This document shows, piece by piece, positions 16,601 to 23,699 of a DNA stretch of 42,882 nt. The DNA lies in the IMG/VR virus record IMGVR_UViG_3300031227_010350, positions 1 to 42,882 of that record, one strand, 5' to 3'. Source of the DNA: a virus. Under the pieces are notes generated by a model. The model saw only the letters and a program-made list of their open reading frames with translations, was not told where the DNA came from and searched no databases. The translations under genes were made by a program, and so were the position numbers. Each line of letters begins with the position of its first letter. Position 1 is the first letter of the stretch.

Positions 16601-18830
16601 ATTTAAACAAACAGGAAAAACAATTATTGATTCTGGTGTAGCAACTTATAAAATATTTGCTGGTGATAATATTACTCCATCAACTGTTCTTCGAAGATCA
16701 AATAAATCAAATTTGAAAATATTAGCTCTTGAAGTGGGTGTTAAAAATCCAGATCAATTTAAAACTAATAATGATTTAATAATAGCAATTAGATTACAGC
16801 AAAGAATAAATACTACTATCTGGGGAAAAGCATACACCGGTCTTAAATCAATTGGTTCTACGATGCTTAATTCATACAAGTGGGCATTTGGTGATTGGAC
16901 TCCTAGAAAAATGTTAGCTAGAATGCAACATGGAGATTTAGTAAAACTTGCTAGAGATAATTATGGCATTAAAAATGCTGATGGAATGACTCAATGGCAA
17001 TTAATGAAAGAAATCCAAAGTAAACAAAGATGGGAAAGCAATATTATAGGTCGTACTTGGAAAGGTCTTTCTACAATAGGAAAAGGTATATCGTCAATAT
17101 GGAAATTCGCAGCAGGAACAGTAACACCTGCATCAATACTACAACAAAAGGATCGTAAAGATCTTGAGTTGATTGCTAAACGATATGGTATTAATCCTAA
17201 AAAATATAAAACAAATCATTCTCTGATGAAAGCAATTCAAAAAGCTGAAAGAGGAGAAACTAGTATATTAGGTAAAGCAAAATCATTTGGACAAGGGATT
17301 AAATCTAGTTATAAATCTGCTAAAGGTATGGGTGGATTCTTAAAAGAAGGTTTAAAGAAAGGTGCTGGTTCATTAAAGGCTGGTGCTGAATGGGCTAGTA
17401 GAAGAAGATTTGATATGGATGATTGGGGTTCTGCTGCAATTCCTGAACAGAAAAGAGGATTTGCTACTGGTGGTATTGTAGCTGGAGCATTTGGTAAAGC
17501 TACTAAAGTAGTTGCTCATGGTGGAGAAAGAATATTAACTAGTGCTCAACAAAAAGTAATGGGCGGTAAAGGTACAAATAGTATTGAATATAAAACTTAT
17601 TCTAAATTGTCTGAATTAGTTTCTATCCAGAAAAATGAACGACATGATGAAGTAATCCATCGAAGACGAGAAAAGAAAGCAATGAAAGAAGAAAGATGGT
17701 TTAGAAAATGGAAGAAAGCTCGTGCAGCTGGAAAATGGATAATGGGTATGTTAACTACAGTAGGTGGATTTATAATTACTGGTCTATCAGCTTTATTAGC
17801 TCCTGTCATAGGACTGGTTACTACTATTGCAGGAGGAATAATGGGATCAATTATAGGTGGTGGTACTTTAGCTTCAGTCGCTACTACTCTTGCAGGAGTA
17901 ATAGGACCAGCATTGGCTGTACTTGCAGCAGGTGCATTAGGTGCTTTAATTGGTACTTTAGTTAATAAAGGAATCACAGCTGCACTCGGAGGAAAATCAC
18001 TTGGTGAATGGGTTTATGATAATACTCATAAACCTGCAATTGATCCAAAAGATGCAAAAGCAGTTGATAACTTAACTACCTTAACAACTAAAGCGAGAAA
18101 TAAAAAGAAAGACCTCAAAAAAGCAAAAGGTGAAGATCCGCTATTAGAAAAGAAACTCAAAAAAGAAATTGAGTGGATCGAGATAGAAATCAAGAAAGCA
18201 AAACTTCAAACTAAAGTAGGTCGAGTACAAGAATCAAGAGTACGTGCAGGAATATCAATGGTAGATGGGCAATGGAGAGACAAACATGGACGCAAATTAT
18301 CAGAAAGCCAACGTGCTGTTGAAGAAAATAAAGAAAGAAGAAAAATGTTGAAGGAAGGTGTTACTCAAACATTTGCATTGGGTGGACTTGTAAGAGGTAA
18401 GCCAGGTAAACCTGTTAGAGTAAAAGCTCACGCTGGTGAAATGATATTGAGTCCAGAACAAACTTTAGAACTAGCACAATTAATAGGTGAAGGTGGAAGT
18501 TTAACTCCACATTCTAGAGGAGTAAGCTTATTAAATGATACAAAAATGAGAGTAGCTGAAAAAGGAATGCTTGATACAAGAATGACTAAAGAAGGTCTTG
18601 AAAAACTTGGAAGAATAACTGAAGAAAGTGGTGATAAGATAGTAAATACAAGTGCTAATGGAGCATCATTTGTAGCACAAACAGTTAATAACACATCAGT
18701 AGCAAATACTAGTAATCGAAGTTCAAGTTCAAGTTCAAATGTTTCAGGTGGTGGTGGTAGAGGTAATGAATATAATGCTCTTGAAAATGGTGATACAATC
18801 GCTGGAATCACATCAGGAAGGATGACATAA
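13635..18830 (+). CDS. Tail tape measure protein, 1731 aa
   Basis: The longest gene here; it sets tail length and occupies the tube lumen until injection. Typical marks: great length, charged helical N-terminal third, an amphipathic middle, a Gly/Ala-rich hydrophobic block (residues about 1366-1447: GFIITGLSALLAPVIG and following), and three copies of a tape-measure motif of the form FAxGGxV...K(A/V)(H/K)xGExIL(T/S)xxQ near residues 475-513, 1276-1309 and 1580-1613. Residues 863-1209 hold five repeats (separate entry). The C-terminus is Ser/Gly/Asn-rich. By the rule of about 1.5 angstrom per residue the tail would be up to 260 nm, less if repeats fold compactly. Start ATG follows CGAGGA. Confidence 0.88.
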   Translation: MPNPRDWSKTVDLGDEAPVNRGAISTLRESINSLASTIGKTASVPVKYTHEFGRGIQNELGLHEHKLARTAASMLNPMAGKATEKFLETQAYKDLKGIPISLIEKGKEILAKRKEKESERHQTKQDEFMSSVIDMGESTSEIIKEQKRNKNSKTGQAKSNIANSQKNYDDLIGLQKENLERDKKKRLIEAPRRKKVDPRISPKPKVESTAGGDEFGGGKHVKFSFLAFQAKKPREIRSKLRSKDDYQVAQLSTLMRIYQSLDEGDGKGGKSSQKDSSVRGRQMSDMGGIGRGARAFFGSSGEQMYGISNWQERTWRELRLLRQQLVGEKEIPLGTRIGEAMSAGLSGSPVMRNIVSITKMTSSVFKKAKEKKNKFTKWTNELSNTSSPMNDTATNTAAIYGVLREGFSWIENYFSGTKAPSGDTASSRKRQTVKGMESEFIPSGIRDFVNMYRQGTAWYKGKPKGTTDLLGDTQKFAGGGKVKDKGAPKDKDGEMLIKAKAGEWVFTPEQLTKLFKTAMESSSEAATSAALKASKKVKNSWLGGAASYYKNVAEEKAGSASIGIGSMQPKGWMGKAGKWAGESVGKTQKWARDKYGKTKSTVTGSWLGEGASYYKAAAKDKATNMKNTVSGVTGNLKGKAEKEYKDVKGKLDDWQKGKLTAGEAFKAIAKKLLLDIPIQGSKALAKILLWKLPKFLIKGVATGIRDMSKLAMYDIPKWLLKNGLAGIMTTGALKTINALWKVPLRVIEFGAIDLPKFMIKKISSVFTIGSKLSQKAILSIPKIAKGVIGGVTAVMGGINSILKAPQKLQKMIAGVKDGESFWGKVGKQMKNSFKKWNEGNLEWMPKKGWSILRKIEGIYKEQTPGEILMVKSRLDLNALAKTYGIQKPERIKDQAGLVKAIRKRQSKYSWGIAPALRTLYNDITHFGEKWDQSLGMTPRKVLLKNNRLQLLTLASSVGVKNASKLKTPELIRAIRHRQANDPLYKLAATFKQTGKTIIDSGVATYKIFAGDNITPSTVLRRSNKSNLKILALEVGVKNPDQFKTNNDLIIAIRLQQRINTTIWGKAYTGLKSIGSTMLNSYKWAFGDWTPRKMLARMQHGDLVKLARDNYGIKNADGMTQWQLMKEIQSKQRWESNIIGRTWKGLSTIGKGISSIWKFAAGTVTPASILQQKDRKDLELIAKRYGINPKKYKTNHSLMKAIQKAERGETSILGKAKSFGQGIKSSYKSAKGMGGFLKEGLKKGAGSLKAGAEWASRRRFDMDDWGSAAIPEQKRGFATGGIVAGAFGKATKVVAHGGERILTSAQQKVMGGKGTNSIEYKTYSKLSELVSIQKNERHDEVIHRRREKKAMKEERWFRKWKKARAAGKWIMGMLTTVGGFIITGLSALLAPVIGLVTTIAGGIMGSIIGGGTLASVATTLAGVIGPALAVLAAGALGALIGTLVNKGITAALGGKSLGEWVYDNTHKPAIDPKDAKAVDNLTTLTTKARNKKKDLKKAKGEDPLLEKKLKKEIEWIEIEIKKAKLQTKVGRVQESRVRAGISMVDGQWRDKHGRKLSESQRAVEENKERRKMLKEGVTQTFALGGLVRGKPGKPVRVKAHAGEMILSPEQTLELAQLIGEGGSLTPHSRGVSLLNDTKMRVAEKGMLDTRMTKEGLEKLGRITEESGDKIVNTSANGASFVAQTVNNTSVANTSNRSSSSSSNVSGGGGRGNEYNALENGDTIAGITSGRMT
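16221..17259 (+). repeat. Five ~75-residue SAP/Rho-N-like repeats inside the tape measure
   Basis: Units begin at residues 863, 937, 1014, 1089 and 1164 (spacing 74, 77, 75, 75). Each opens with TPxxxL, then a three-helix-like pattern DLxxLAxxYGI, a short loop, and (L)xxAIRxxQ. A linker resembling IxGKAxxGLKxIGxxxxxSYKxA joins the later units. The pattern (helix, glycine-hydrophobic turn, loop, helix with Ile/Arg) is like SAP, HeH or Rho N-terminal nucleic-acid-binding motifs. DNA identity between units is low, so the duplication is old. Confidence 0.8.
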
Positions 18831-18833
18831 TAA

Positions 18834-20501
18834 ATGCCAACATTTGCAGTAGGATCAAATCAAATTGATGAAATCATCGGTCTTCCGCCGATAGCTACTC
18901 CGACAGAAATATCTGGTTTTGCTTCTAAGCATCAACAATTTGTAATAGATACAATGCCAATTTTATATATGAGACCAATGCTTCCAGAATTCACATTAAG
19001 TTTACAAGGTTATAGGCTAAAACCTGCATGGAAGAAATATATGAAAAGATTAGCAACCCTTGGACCAAACTACACATATACAGGAAGAAACTGGATAAAG
19101 TTTGCACACCTAGCAGTAAATCCACCTACTGAACAATTTAGTAATACATTTGGTAAATCTCAATTACATTCTGGGTTTGAACAATTCAGTGAAACATTAA
19201 CTGATTTATCATTTACAGCTGGTGGAAGTGAAGGGATGAAAGCTGGATTAGGTGCAGCAAAAGATATGATTGGGAATATACCTGGCGCAGGCGGAGCAAT
19301 GGATGCAATAGGTACAGGAATAAAAAAAGGAGCAACAAATCTTTCAGGTGCAATAGGCAGGGGCCTAAATATGAAGCAAGGCCAAATTGAAAGTAAACAA
19401 AGAAGTATGGGTAAGACAATGGAGGAATTAGCATTAGGATCAAAAATAGACTTTCCTGATGTATGGAAATCTTCAGATATGTCTCCTTCATATTCAGTTA
19501 ATATAAGATTATATAATCCAAACCCTGCTAATGTCGAGTGGCATGATAATCGAATAGTTGGTCCTTTAAGTATGTTACTTCTATTTGTTGTTCCTCATTC
19601 TGCAGATGGAGAAACATATAAGTGGCCTTATTTATGTAAATTTAGAATGCCCGGAATTGTTCAAGAATTTGCAGGATATGTAAAAAGTATCTCGGTTGTT
19701 AAGGGTGGGGATGATAATGTAATTTCTTATTTACAACGACCAGTAATTGTTGATGTAAAATTAGATTTAGGTATTTTATATTCAACAATGTTAGATCAAG
19801 CAGATCCATCATCTGGTCCTCGTGATATTCCTAGATTGAATGATTATATTGATGAATTGAGAAAAGATAAAGATATATCTCCTTGGGATTGGACAGCGGG
19901 ATTATATAACACATCTGATGATACTTTAGATGTTTCAAATATTGCAGCTAATACAGGAGCAAATGTAGAAGTTGTTGATCGTGATAATCCTCCTACTCGA
20001 GTTGTTGAGAATGTAGAAGAATCTGATATGCAATTACAAGGTGATACTACAAGAATGGCTGAAGCAGTTGAACAAAGTCTTGTAGATGGCGGTGAATTAG
20101 CATATCAATCAATAGATGAATTACAAGCAGGGGATTTGATTATAGGACCAAATCCAACTGGAGCAACAAATGCATACTTACTAGGACAAACTACTTTAGC
20201 TCAATCAGAAGCTTATATGAAAACATCAAAGACTTTTGCTGGAGATATAGCAGCAACAACATCAATATCACCTACTGCTCAAGCATTAGCATTATTATGT
20301 GAAACACAATCGTCAGCAGCAGAAGAAAAAATTACTTTATCTGGAACAGCTGCAGGAGAAGCAGCGACTTATATGGCAGCAGCTAATGGAGCAGAAGCAG
20401 CAAATTCATCATATATCTCACAAGTACTTGCAGAAGAAGGTGCAATATTAGCAGCTGCAGCAGAAAGAACTTCTAAAAAATTACAGAAGGAATTAGCATA
20501 A
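18834..20501 (+). CDS. Probable baseplate-tail tube junction protein (gp48/gp54-like), 555 aa
   Basis: The segment at residues about 205-320 (DFPDVWKSSDMSPSYSVNIRL, later VGPLSMLLLFVVP and PYLCKFRMPGIVQEFAGYVKSISVVKGG) follows the pattern of tube-initiator and tube-like proteins in T4-like and Bacillus myophages: a strand pair, a hydrophobic helix with Pro, then G-x-V-x-S-I-x-x-x-x-G. A Gly/Ala-rich loop (about 135-175) interrupts the N-terminal half. The C-terminal 200 residues are Ala/Thr/Ser-rich and helical, possibly contacting the tape measure encoded directly upstream. Spacing of 3 bases to the tape measure stop supports joint expression. Its identity as gp48/gp54 is inferred. Confidence 0.5.
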   Translation: MPTFAVGSNQIDEIIGLPPIATPTEISGFASKHQQFVIDTMPILYMRPMLPEFTLSLQGYRLKPAWKKYMKRLATLGPNYTYTGRNWIKFAHLAVNPPTEQFSNTFGKSQLHSGFEQFSETLTDLSFTAGGSEGMKAGLGAAKDMIGNIPGAGGAMDAIGTGIKKGATNLSGAIGRGLNMKQGQIESKQRSMGKTMEELALGSKIDFPDVWKSSDMSPSYSVNIRLYNPNPANVEWHDNRIVGPLSMLLLFVVPHSADGETYKWPYLCKFRMPGIVQEFAGYVKSISVVKGGDDNVISYLQRPVIVDVKLDLGILYSTMLDQADPSSGPRDIPRLNDYIDELRKDKDISPWDWTAGLYNTSDDTLDVSNIAANTGANVEVVDRDNPPTRVVENVEESDMQLQGDTTRMAEAVEQSLVDGGELAYQSIDELQAGDLIIGPNPTGATNAYLLGQTTLAQSEAYMKTSKTFAGDIAATTSISPTAQALALLCETQSSAAEEKITLSGTAAGEAATYMAAANGAEAANSSYISQVLAEEGAILAAAAERTSKKLQKELA

Positions 20502-20743
20502 TGAAAATCATCCAAGAGTTCCTAACTACTAGTTTAATTGTCGGACACCATGTAGGAAAAGAAATAAAATCTCGGTTTAGAAATAGGTATCGTACCCCCA
20601 AATCAAAACTCACAATATTTAAACGAGATATGATACAGCGAAATAAATGGGATTCTCTCGTCGAATTATATAAACAAGATAAAGAAAAATTCAATCGAAT
20701 AAGAAAAGACTATTGGAAAATGCGAGGATGGGGAAAATTTTAA
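20501..20743 (+). CDS. Small basic protein with MKxIxxFL N-terminus, 80 aa
   Basis: Starts on the last base of the previous stop (TAATG). The first residues MKIIQEFLTTS resemble the T4 capsid-targeting leader MKTYQEFIxE, although the expected LxE cleavage glutamate is absent here. The rest is strongly basic (many Arg/Lys, pI clearly high) and helical, ending WKMRGWGKF, compatible with binding DNA. Not recognised as a known family. An internal head protein is a reasonable guess given the next gene. Confidence 0.65.
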   Translation: MKIIQEFLTTSLIVGHHVGKEIKSRFRNRYRTPKSKLTIFKRDMIQRNKWDSLVELYKQDKEKFNRIRKDYWKMRGWGKF

Positions 20744-20744
20744 A

Positions 20745-20906
20745 ATGAAAACAATTAATCAGTTTTTGACAGAGGATGATAAAATTATAATGGTCGGTCC
20801 ATATCCTGTACCTAAAGAAGTTGTTAAAAAAGGTAAAGTGGCTACTCAAGGTTATATTTCTAAAATGAAAAAGAAAAGAAAAATAATAGGTAAAGGAGTA
20901 AAATGA
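20745..20906 (+). CDS. Small basic protein with capsid-targeting-like N-terminus, 53 aa
   Basis: ATG one base after the previous stop; the TGA overlaps the start of the GDPD gene (ATGA). N-terminus MKTINQFLTE-DDK closely matches the T4 capsid-targeting sequence MKTYQEFIxE, and FLTE fits the gp21 protease rule (L/I)-x-E with the cut after Glu10. The mature part would be a 43-residue basic peptide (KMKKKRKIIGKGVK at the end). This suggests a peptide packed in the head with the DNA. No prohead protease is in the window to confirm this. Confidence 0.65.
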   Translation: MKTINQFLTEDDKIIMVGPYPVPKEVVKKGKVATQGYISKMKKKRKIIGKGVK

Positions 20907-21649
20907 AAACAAATTGGATTATAGAGAGACCTATTGCTCATAGAGGATTATGGTCAAATAGTATACCGGAAAATTCACTAGCTGCATTTGATCGCGCGAC
21001 AACAAAAGGATTTCCGTCTGAATTAGATATTCATATGACAATTGACGGGAGAATTGTAGTATTCCACGACGATTTTTTAACCAGGGTAACTAATAGAAAA
21101 CAATTAATATCACAAACCTCCTGGGTAGATATTCAAAAATTAAATATATTCAATACTAAACATAAAATTCCTTTATTTGAAGATGTATTAGATACAGTAA
21201 ATAAAAGACAACCTTTATTCATTGATATCAAGAGTGAAGAACATGCATCTCCAAGAGAGGTTATACATTCATGTAAAGAAACTTGGCAAATATTAAAAAG
21301 ATATAATGGACCTATTGTAATTGTATCACTTGATCCTTTAATATTACAATGGTTTTCAAGAACAGCTCCAAAAATACCTAGAATGTTATCAGTATCTCCG
21401 AATGGTGGTCATAAATTAATATTACGAGTTGGAACACATGATATTGTTAGATTTGAAAAATATATAAAAATGAGTCGACCATCGGTTATAGGATTTGATA
21501 TAATGAAGACATTACCATCTCCTATATATACAAGAGCAAAAGAATTAAAGTTTCCTACAATTTCTTGGGTAGTAGATAATAATACATTAAAGAAAGTATC
21601 ATTGAAATTTTGTGATACTTATATGTTTGAAAGAATTGCAGGGTCATAA
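20903..21649 (+). CDS. Glycerophosphodiester phosphodiesterase family protein, 248 aa
   Basis: Hydrolyses glycerophosphodiesters to glycerol-3-phosphate and an alcohol using a divalent metal. All catalytic marks are present: H13-R14 in IAHRG, PENSLAAF, E40-x-D42 in SELDIH, H55 in VVFHDD, and the later IDIKSEE strand that supplies a further acidic ligand. No signal peptide or membrane anchor, so it acts in the cytoplasm or as a virion component. Length is normal for bacterial GDPD. The 4-base overlap with the preceding small gene implies coupling. In a tail operon it might act on lipid or on teichoic/capsular phosphodiesters during entry; that is speculation. Confidence 0.9.
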   Translation: MKTNWIIERPIAHRGLWSNSIPENSLAAFDRATTKGFPSELDIHMTIDGRIVVFHDDFLTRVTNRKQLISQTSWVDIQKLNIFNTKHKIPLFEDVLDTVNKRQPLFIDIKSEEHASPREVIHSCKETWQILKRYNGPIVIVSLDPLILQWFSRTAPKIPRMLSVSPNGGHKLILRVGTHDIVRFEKYIKMSRPSVIGFDIMKTLPSPIYTRAKELKFPTISWVVDNNTLKKVSLKFCDTYMFERIAGS

Positions 21650-21669
21650 ATAAAAAATGGGGAATTATT

Positions 21670-21933
21670 ATGTCTGTAAAAATAATTGATTTTCCTCAAA
21701 ATAAATGGGGAAAACTACAAAACACCATTGTGGCTAGGGGTTCGATTCTTGTTATGCGAAAAAATTTACCATATGGTAAATACAAAGTAGATGACATTGT
21801 TCGAACTCCGTGGGGTCAAAATTTAAAGGTTGAAAAAATAGAATCGACAAAAGATGAACCAAAAGATCCTAATATCCCTAAACGTCTTGTTCAAAAACAA
21901 GTCGAAATTATCAAGCTAGTCCCATTAAAATAG
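21670..21933 (+). CDS. Unknown small protein, 87 aa
   Basis: Unrecognised. Start ATG follows GGGGAATTATT. Residues about 35-60 (LPYGKYKVDDIVRTPWGQNLKV) read as a small beta-barrel-like module, similar in style to DUF/KOW-type domains found in phage small proteins, and the C-terminus is Lys/Pro-rich and strand-like (VQKQVEIIKLVPLK). No membrane segment. It is the last gene before an imperfect hairpin, in the same run as the GDPD gene. Confidence 0.65.
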   Translation: MSVKIIDFPQNKWGKLQNTIVARGSILVMRKNLPYGKYKVDDIVRTPWGQNLKVEKIESTKDEPKDPNIPKRLVQKQVEIIKLVPLK

Positions 21934-21952
21934 TTAAATAAGTAATATTAAA

Positions 21953-21990
21953 TATATAAAAAAGAAGGGTTGTATCGACTTCTTTATATA
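21953..21990 (+). terminator. Imperfect AT-rich hairpin, possible weak terminator
   Basis: TATATAAA...GAAG pairs with CTTCTTTATATA (12 bp with a three-A bulge) around the loop GGTTGTATCGA. No long T tract follows and it ends 18 bases before the DUF192 start, so it may be a weak terminator, a processing site, or structure in the leader of that gene. Confidence 0.4.
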
Positions 21991-22008
21991 ATATAGAAGA
22001 GGAAAAAT

Positions 22009-22620
22009 ATGAAGATAGCGAGAATTGAAACACCCACAGGTTATGTAATTCCGAAAGACTTGAAAGTGGAAGTAGCTCGTGAAAAAGATGAATTACTCAA
22101 AGGATTAATGCATCGTGATTCTCTTTTAGCTAACCATGGGATGCTTTTTGAATTTCCTGAAGTTAGACCTCAAGGCGTATGGATGAAAAATACCAAGTTT
22201 CCTTTAGATGTAATGTTTATTGATGAAGATGGTTATATAATTAAAATCGTAAGAAATATGGAACCGATGAGTAAAAAAATACATTCAACTGAAGGATCTT
22301 GTAAATATGCTTTGGAAGTAAATGCCGGGTATTGTAATCAACATGGTATATCATCTGGTTCTAGAGTTGACATATTAGAAGGTAAAATGAGTCAATATCA
22401 AATACTTGAATCCTATCTTTCAGAACAAGTTCCTCAATTTAAAGTTGGTGATATGATATTAGTAGGTAAGTTTAAAAACAGAAGAGCCATTGTAAAGGGA
22501 TTCGGAAAAGATAAAAATAATCAACCTACGGTTAAAACAACTAAAGGAGAGTATTCTCTTTTTAGGTTTAGAATAAATAAATTAATGCCGGAAGATAAAC
22601 GTAAACAGAGGATTGAATAA
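22009..22620 (+). CDS. DUF192 domain protein with C-terminal barrel extension, 203 aa
   Basis: Residues 1-125 are a full DUF192 domain: VEVAREKDELLKGLMHRDSL, GMLFEF, VWMKNTKFPLDVMFID, then YALEVNAGYCNQHGI. DUF192 proteins are small secreted or cytoplasmic beta proteins of unsettled function. This one lacks a signal peptide. Residues about 140-200 add a KOW-like strand module (FKVGDMILVGKFKNRRAIVKGFG, later RFRINKL) of a kind seen in small T4-like phage proteins. Start ATG after AGAGGAAAAAT. The stop shares a base with the next start (TAATG), so the two are coupled. Confidence 0.85.
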   Translation: MKIARIETPTGYVIPKDLKVEVAREKDELLKGLMHRDSLLANHGMLFEFPEVRPQGVWMKNTKFPLDVMFIDEDGYIIKIVRNMEPMSKKIHSTEGSCKYALEVNAGYCNQHGISSGSRVDILEGKMSQYQILESYLSEQVPQFKVGDMILVGKFKNRRAIVKGFGKDKNNQPTVKTTKGEYSLFRFRINKLMPEDKRKQRIE

Positions 22621-23021
22621 TGAAAGCTATAAAAAGACTTCTCAATGAATCTACATTGATTCAACCAGATCCTAAATTGGACAAGATAATAAGTAAATTC
22701 CTTTTAGCTCGTCCTGATATTAATGATGATCAAATTCATGCTCTTGCTGATAAGATAGGTATGGAGCATCATGATCTTGAAAAACAAATATATCTTATGC
22801 TTCGTAAATGGTTAGTATTTGCTCCTGGAAAACATAAAAATGTACCTGATGAAAAATTTGATGCTAATGAACTTAAAATGGGAATTGATGTAGAGAAAGA
22901 ACATACTGATTGCCCTTTAATTGCAAAAGAAATTTCTAAAGATCATTTAGCTGAATTACCTGACTACTACACTAGATTAGCTAAAATGGAAAAAGAAGGC
23001 GAAGCAGCTAAAGAAAGTTAA
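22620..23021 (+). CDS. DUF5661-like protein with cleavable head-targeting-like N-terminus, 133 aa
   Basis: The C-terminal half contains FDANELKMGIDVEKEHTD then AKEISKDHLAELPDYYTRL, which matches my memory of the DUF5661 family (phage and plasmid proteins of unknown function). The N-terminus MKAIKRLLNE-STLIQ resembles the T4 capsid-targeting leader, and LLNE-S fits the T4 prohead protease consensus (L/I)-x-E with the cut before Ser. Residues 20-70 form a small helical domain. Last gene of the long plus-strand run; a terminator hairpin lies 3 bases beyond. An internal virion protein is suggested but not shown. Confidence 0.75.
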   Translation: MKAIKRLLNESTLIQPDPKLDKIISKFLLARPDINDDQIHALADKIGMEHHDLEKQIYLMLRKWLVFAPGKHKNVPDEKFDANELKMGIDVEKEHTDCPLIAKEISKDHLAELPDYYTRLAKMEKEGEAAKES

Positions 23022-23023
23022 AC

Positions 23024-23061
23024 AAAAAAGACCCGGTAGGGTCATGAATCATACCGGGTCT
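23024..23061 (-). terminator. Strong terminator for the minus-strand operon
   Basis: AGACCCGGTA pairs perfectly with TACCGGGTCT (10 bp, 13-base loop). Only on the minus strand is it followed by a T run (six T), so it ends leftward transcription from the small-membrane-protein island; it may also impede rightward RNA from the DUF5661 gene. A second, weaker hairpin (23068-23092, ACTTCCCT with AGGGAGGT) lies next to it. Confidence 0.85.
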
Positions 23062-23113
23062 CTCAACACTTCCCTTTAAACAGTAGGGAGGTCAAAATGT
23101 TATTAATACTTAA

Positions 23114-23248
23114 CTACTTGTTATCTACTACTTTAGACACCTTCTTTATATTATTGTATACAGAATACAATGAAGCTATAAGACAAACTGTAACTTCTAA
23201 TATATACAATGATTTGTTTCTAGGTTTTTTACCTTTACCGTCTTTCAT
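23114..23248 (-). CDS. Small single-span membrane protein, 44 aa
   Basis: Short gene with strong ribosome site GAGGAGGG before its ATG. Basic N-terminus MKDGKGKKPRNKS, then one hydrophobic helix (residues about 14-31, LYILEVTVCLIASLYSVY) and a basic tail. Positive charges on both sides leave topology open. It is the last gene of the minus-strand operon, next to the terminator. It belongs with the next two small genes: all are Lys-rich at the N-terminus with a single helix, although sequences differ. A lysis or exclusion role is possible but unproven. Confidence 0.65.
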   Translation of the reverse strand: MKDGKGKKPRNKSLYILEVTVCLIASLYSVYNNIKKVSKVVDNK

Positions 23249-23291
23249 AAAATACCCTCCTCGTTTCTTTCCCCCTTCTTTTTTAAATCAC

Positions 23292-23459
23292 CTACGCTTT
23301 CTTGTTCATCATGTTAAAGTAACATCCTATTCCTGCACCAATCAAACATCCGAATGCGAATTTAAATTTTTTGCTGGTAAACCATTTAGGTTTAACATTG
23401 TCGTCAGTTTTGGATTTATCATCCGGTTTGGATTTATCATCCGGTTTATTTTTAGCCAT
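23292..23459 (-). CDS. Small membrane protein with KPDDKS repeat, 55 aa
   Basis: Ribosome site AAGAAGGAGA lies 6-8 bases before the ATG. The N-terminus is a charged repeat (KPDDKSKPDDKSKTDD, residues 5-20), encoded by an exact 18-bp tandem duplication. One hydrophobic glycine-containing helix follows (FAFGCLIGAGIGCYF, about residues 34-48), with two cysteines inside it, then a short basic tail. Probably an inner-membrane protein with the charged repeat in the cytoplasm. Unknown family; second of three similar small genes. Confidence 0.65.
   Translation of the reverse strand: MAKNKPDDKSKPDDKSKTDDNVKPKWFTSKKFKFAFGCLIGAGIGCYFNMMNKKA
23412..23447. repeat. Exact 18-bp tandem duplication in a small membrane-protein gene
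   Basis: GGATTTATCATCCGGTTT occurs twice head to tail. It encodes the doubled KPDDKS of the minus-strand 55-residue protein and, being a multiple of three, can expand or contract without breaking the frame. Confidence 0.9.
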
Positions 23460-23499
23460 GATATATCTCCTTCTTGTTGATGTTAAGTTTATTCTCTCG

Positions 23500-23667
23500 T
23501 TAATTTTTACTCTTTTTTCTTTTGATAGAATCTGATATAGACATGGATAGTCCTAATGTTGACAAAGCTATTCCTACACATACATTTGCAATACATGCGA
23601 CCAATCCGAATGTGTCCATATCTTCAGATTTAGTTTTACGTTTAGATTTAGTCTTTGGTTTAGCCAT
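23500..23667 (-). CDS. Small single-span membrane protein, 55 aa
   Basis: Strong ribosome site AAAGGAAGG before a double ATG; I use the second (the first, at 23670, would add one Met). Layout matches the neighbouring small genes: Lys/Arg-rich N-terminus MAKPKTKSKRKTKSED, then a hydrophobic helix from about residue 19 to 44 (FGLVACIANVCVGIALSTLGL), then a basic C-terminus KRKKSKN. Two cysteines lie in the membrane segment. Unknown function; a holin, antiholin or exclusion factor is conceivable. Confidence 0.65.
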   Translation of the reverse strand: MAKPKTKSKRKTKSEDMDTFGLVACIANVCVGIALSTLGLSMSISDSIKRKKSKN

Positions 23668-23699
23668 CATAAATATCCTTCCTTTTTATTATCCCTCTA

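Noticed and set aside
17597-17977. Antisense ORF of 126 codons within the tape measure
   Set aside because: A shadow of the Gly/Ala-rich hydrophobic block, with no ribosome site and low-complexity product.
21736-21760. GGGGTTCGATTC resembling a tRNA T-loop
   Set aside because: The flanking bases do not form a T-stem, no acceptor or anticodon stems can be drawn, and the sequence is inside an intact gene.
23097-23480. Plus-strand ORF of 127 codons with a nice AGGGAGG site
   Set aside because: It is antisense to two small minus-strand genes that each have their own strong ribosome site and typical N-termini; its product is a Phe/Leu-rich translation of those genes. The AGGGAGG is part of a hairpin next to the terminator.
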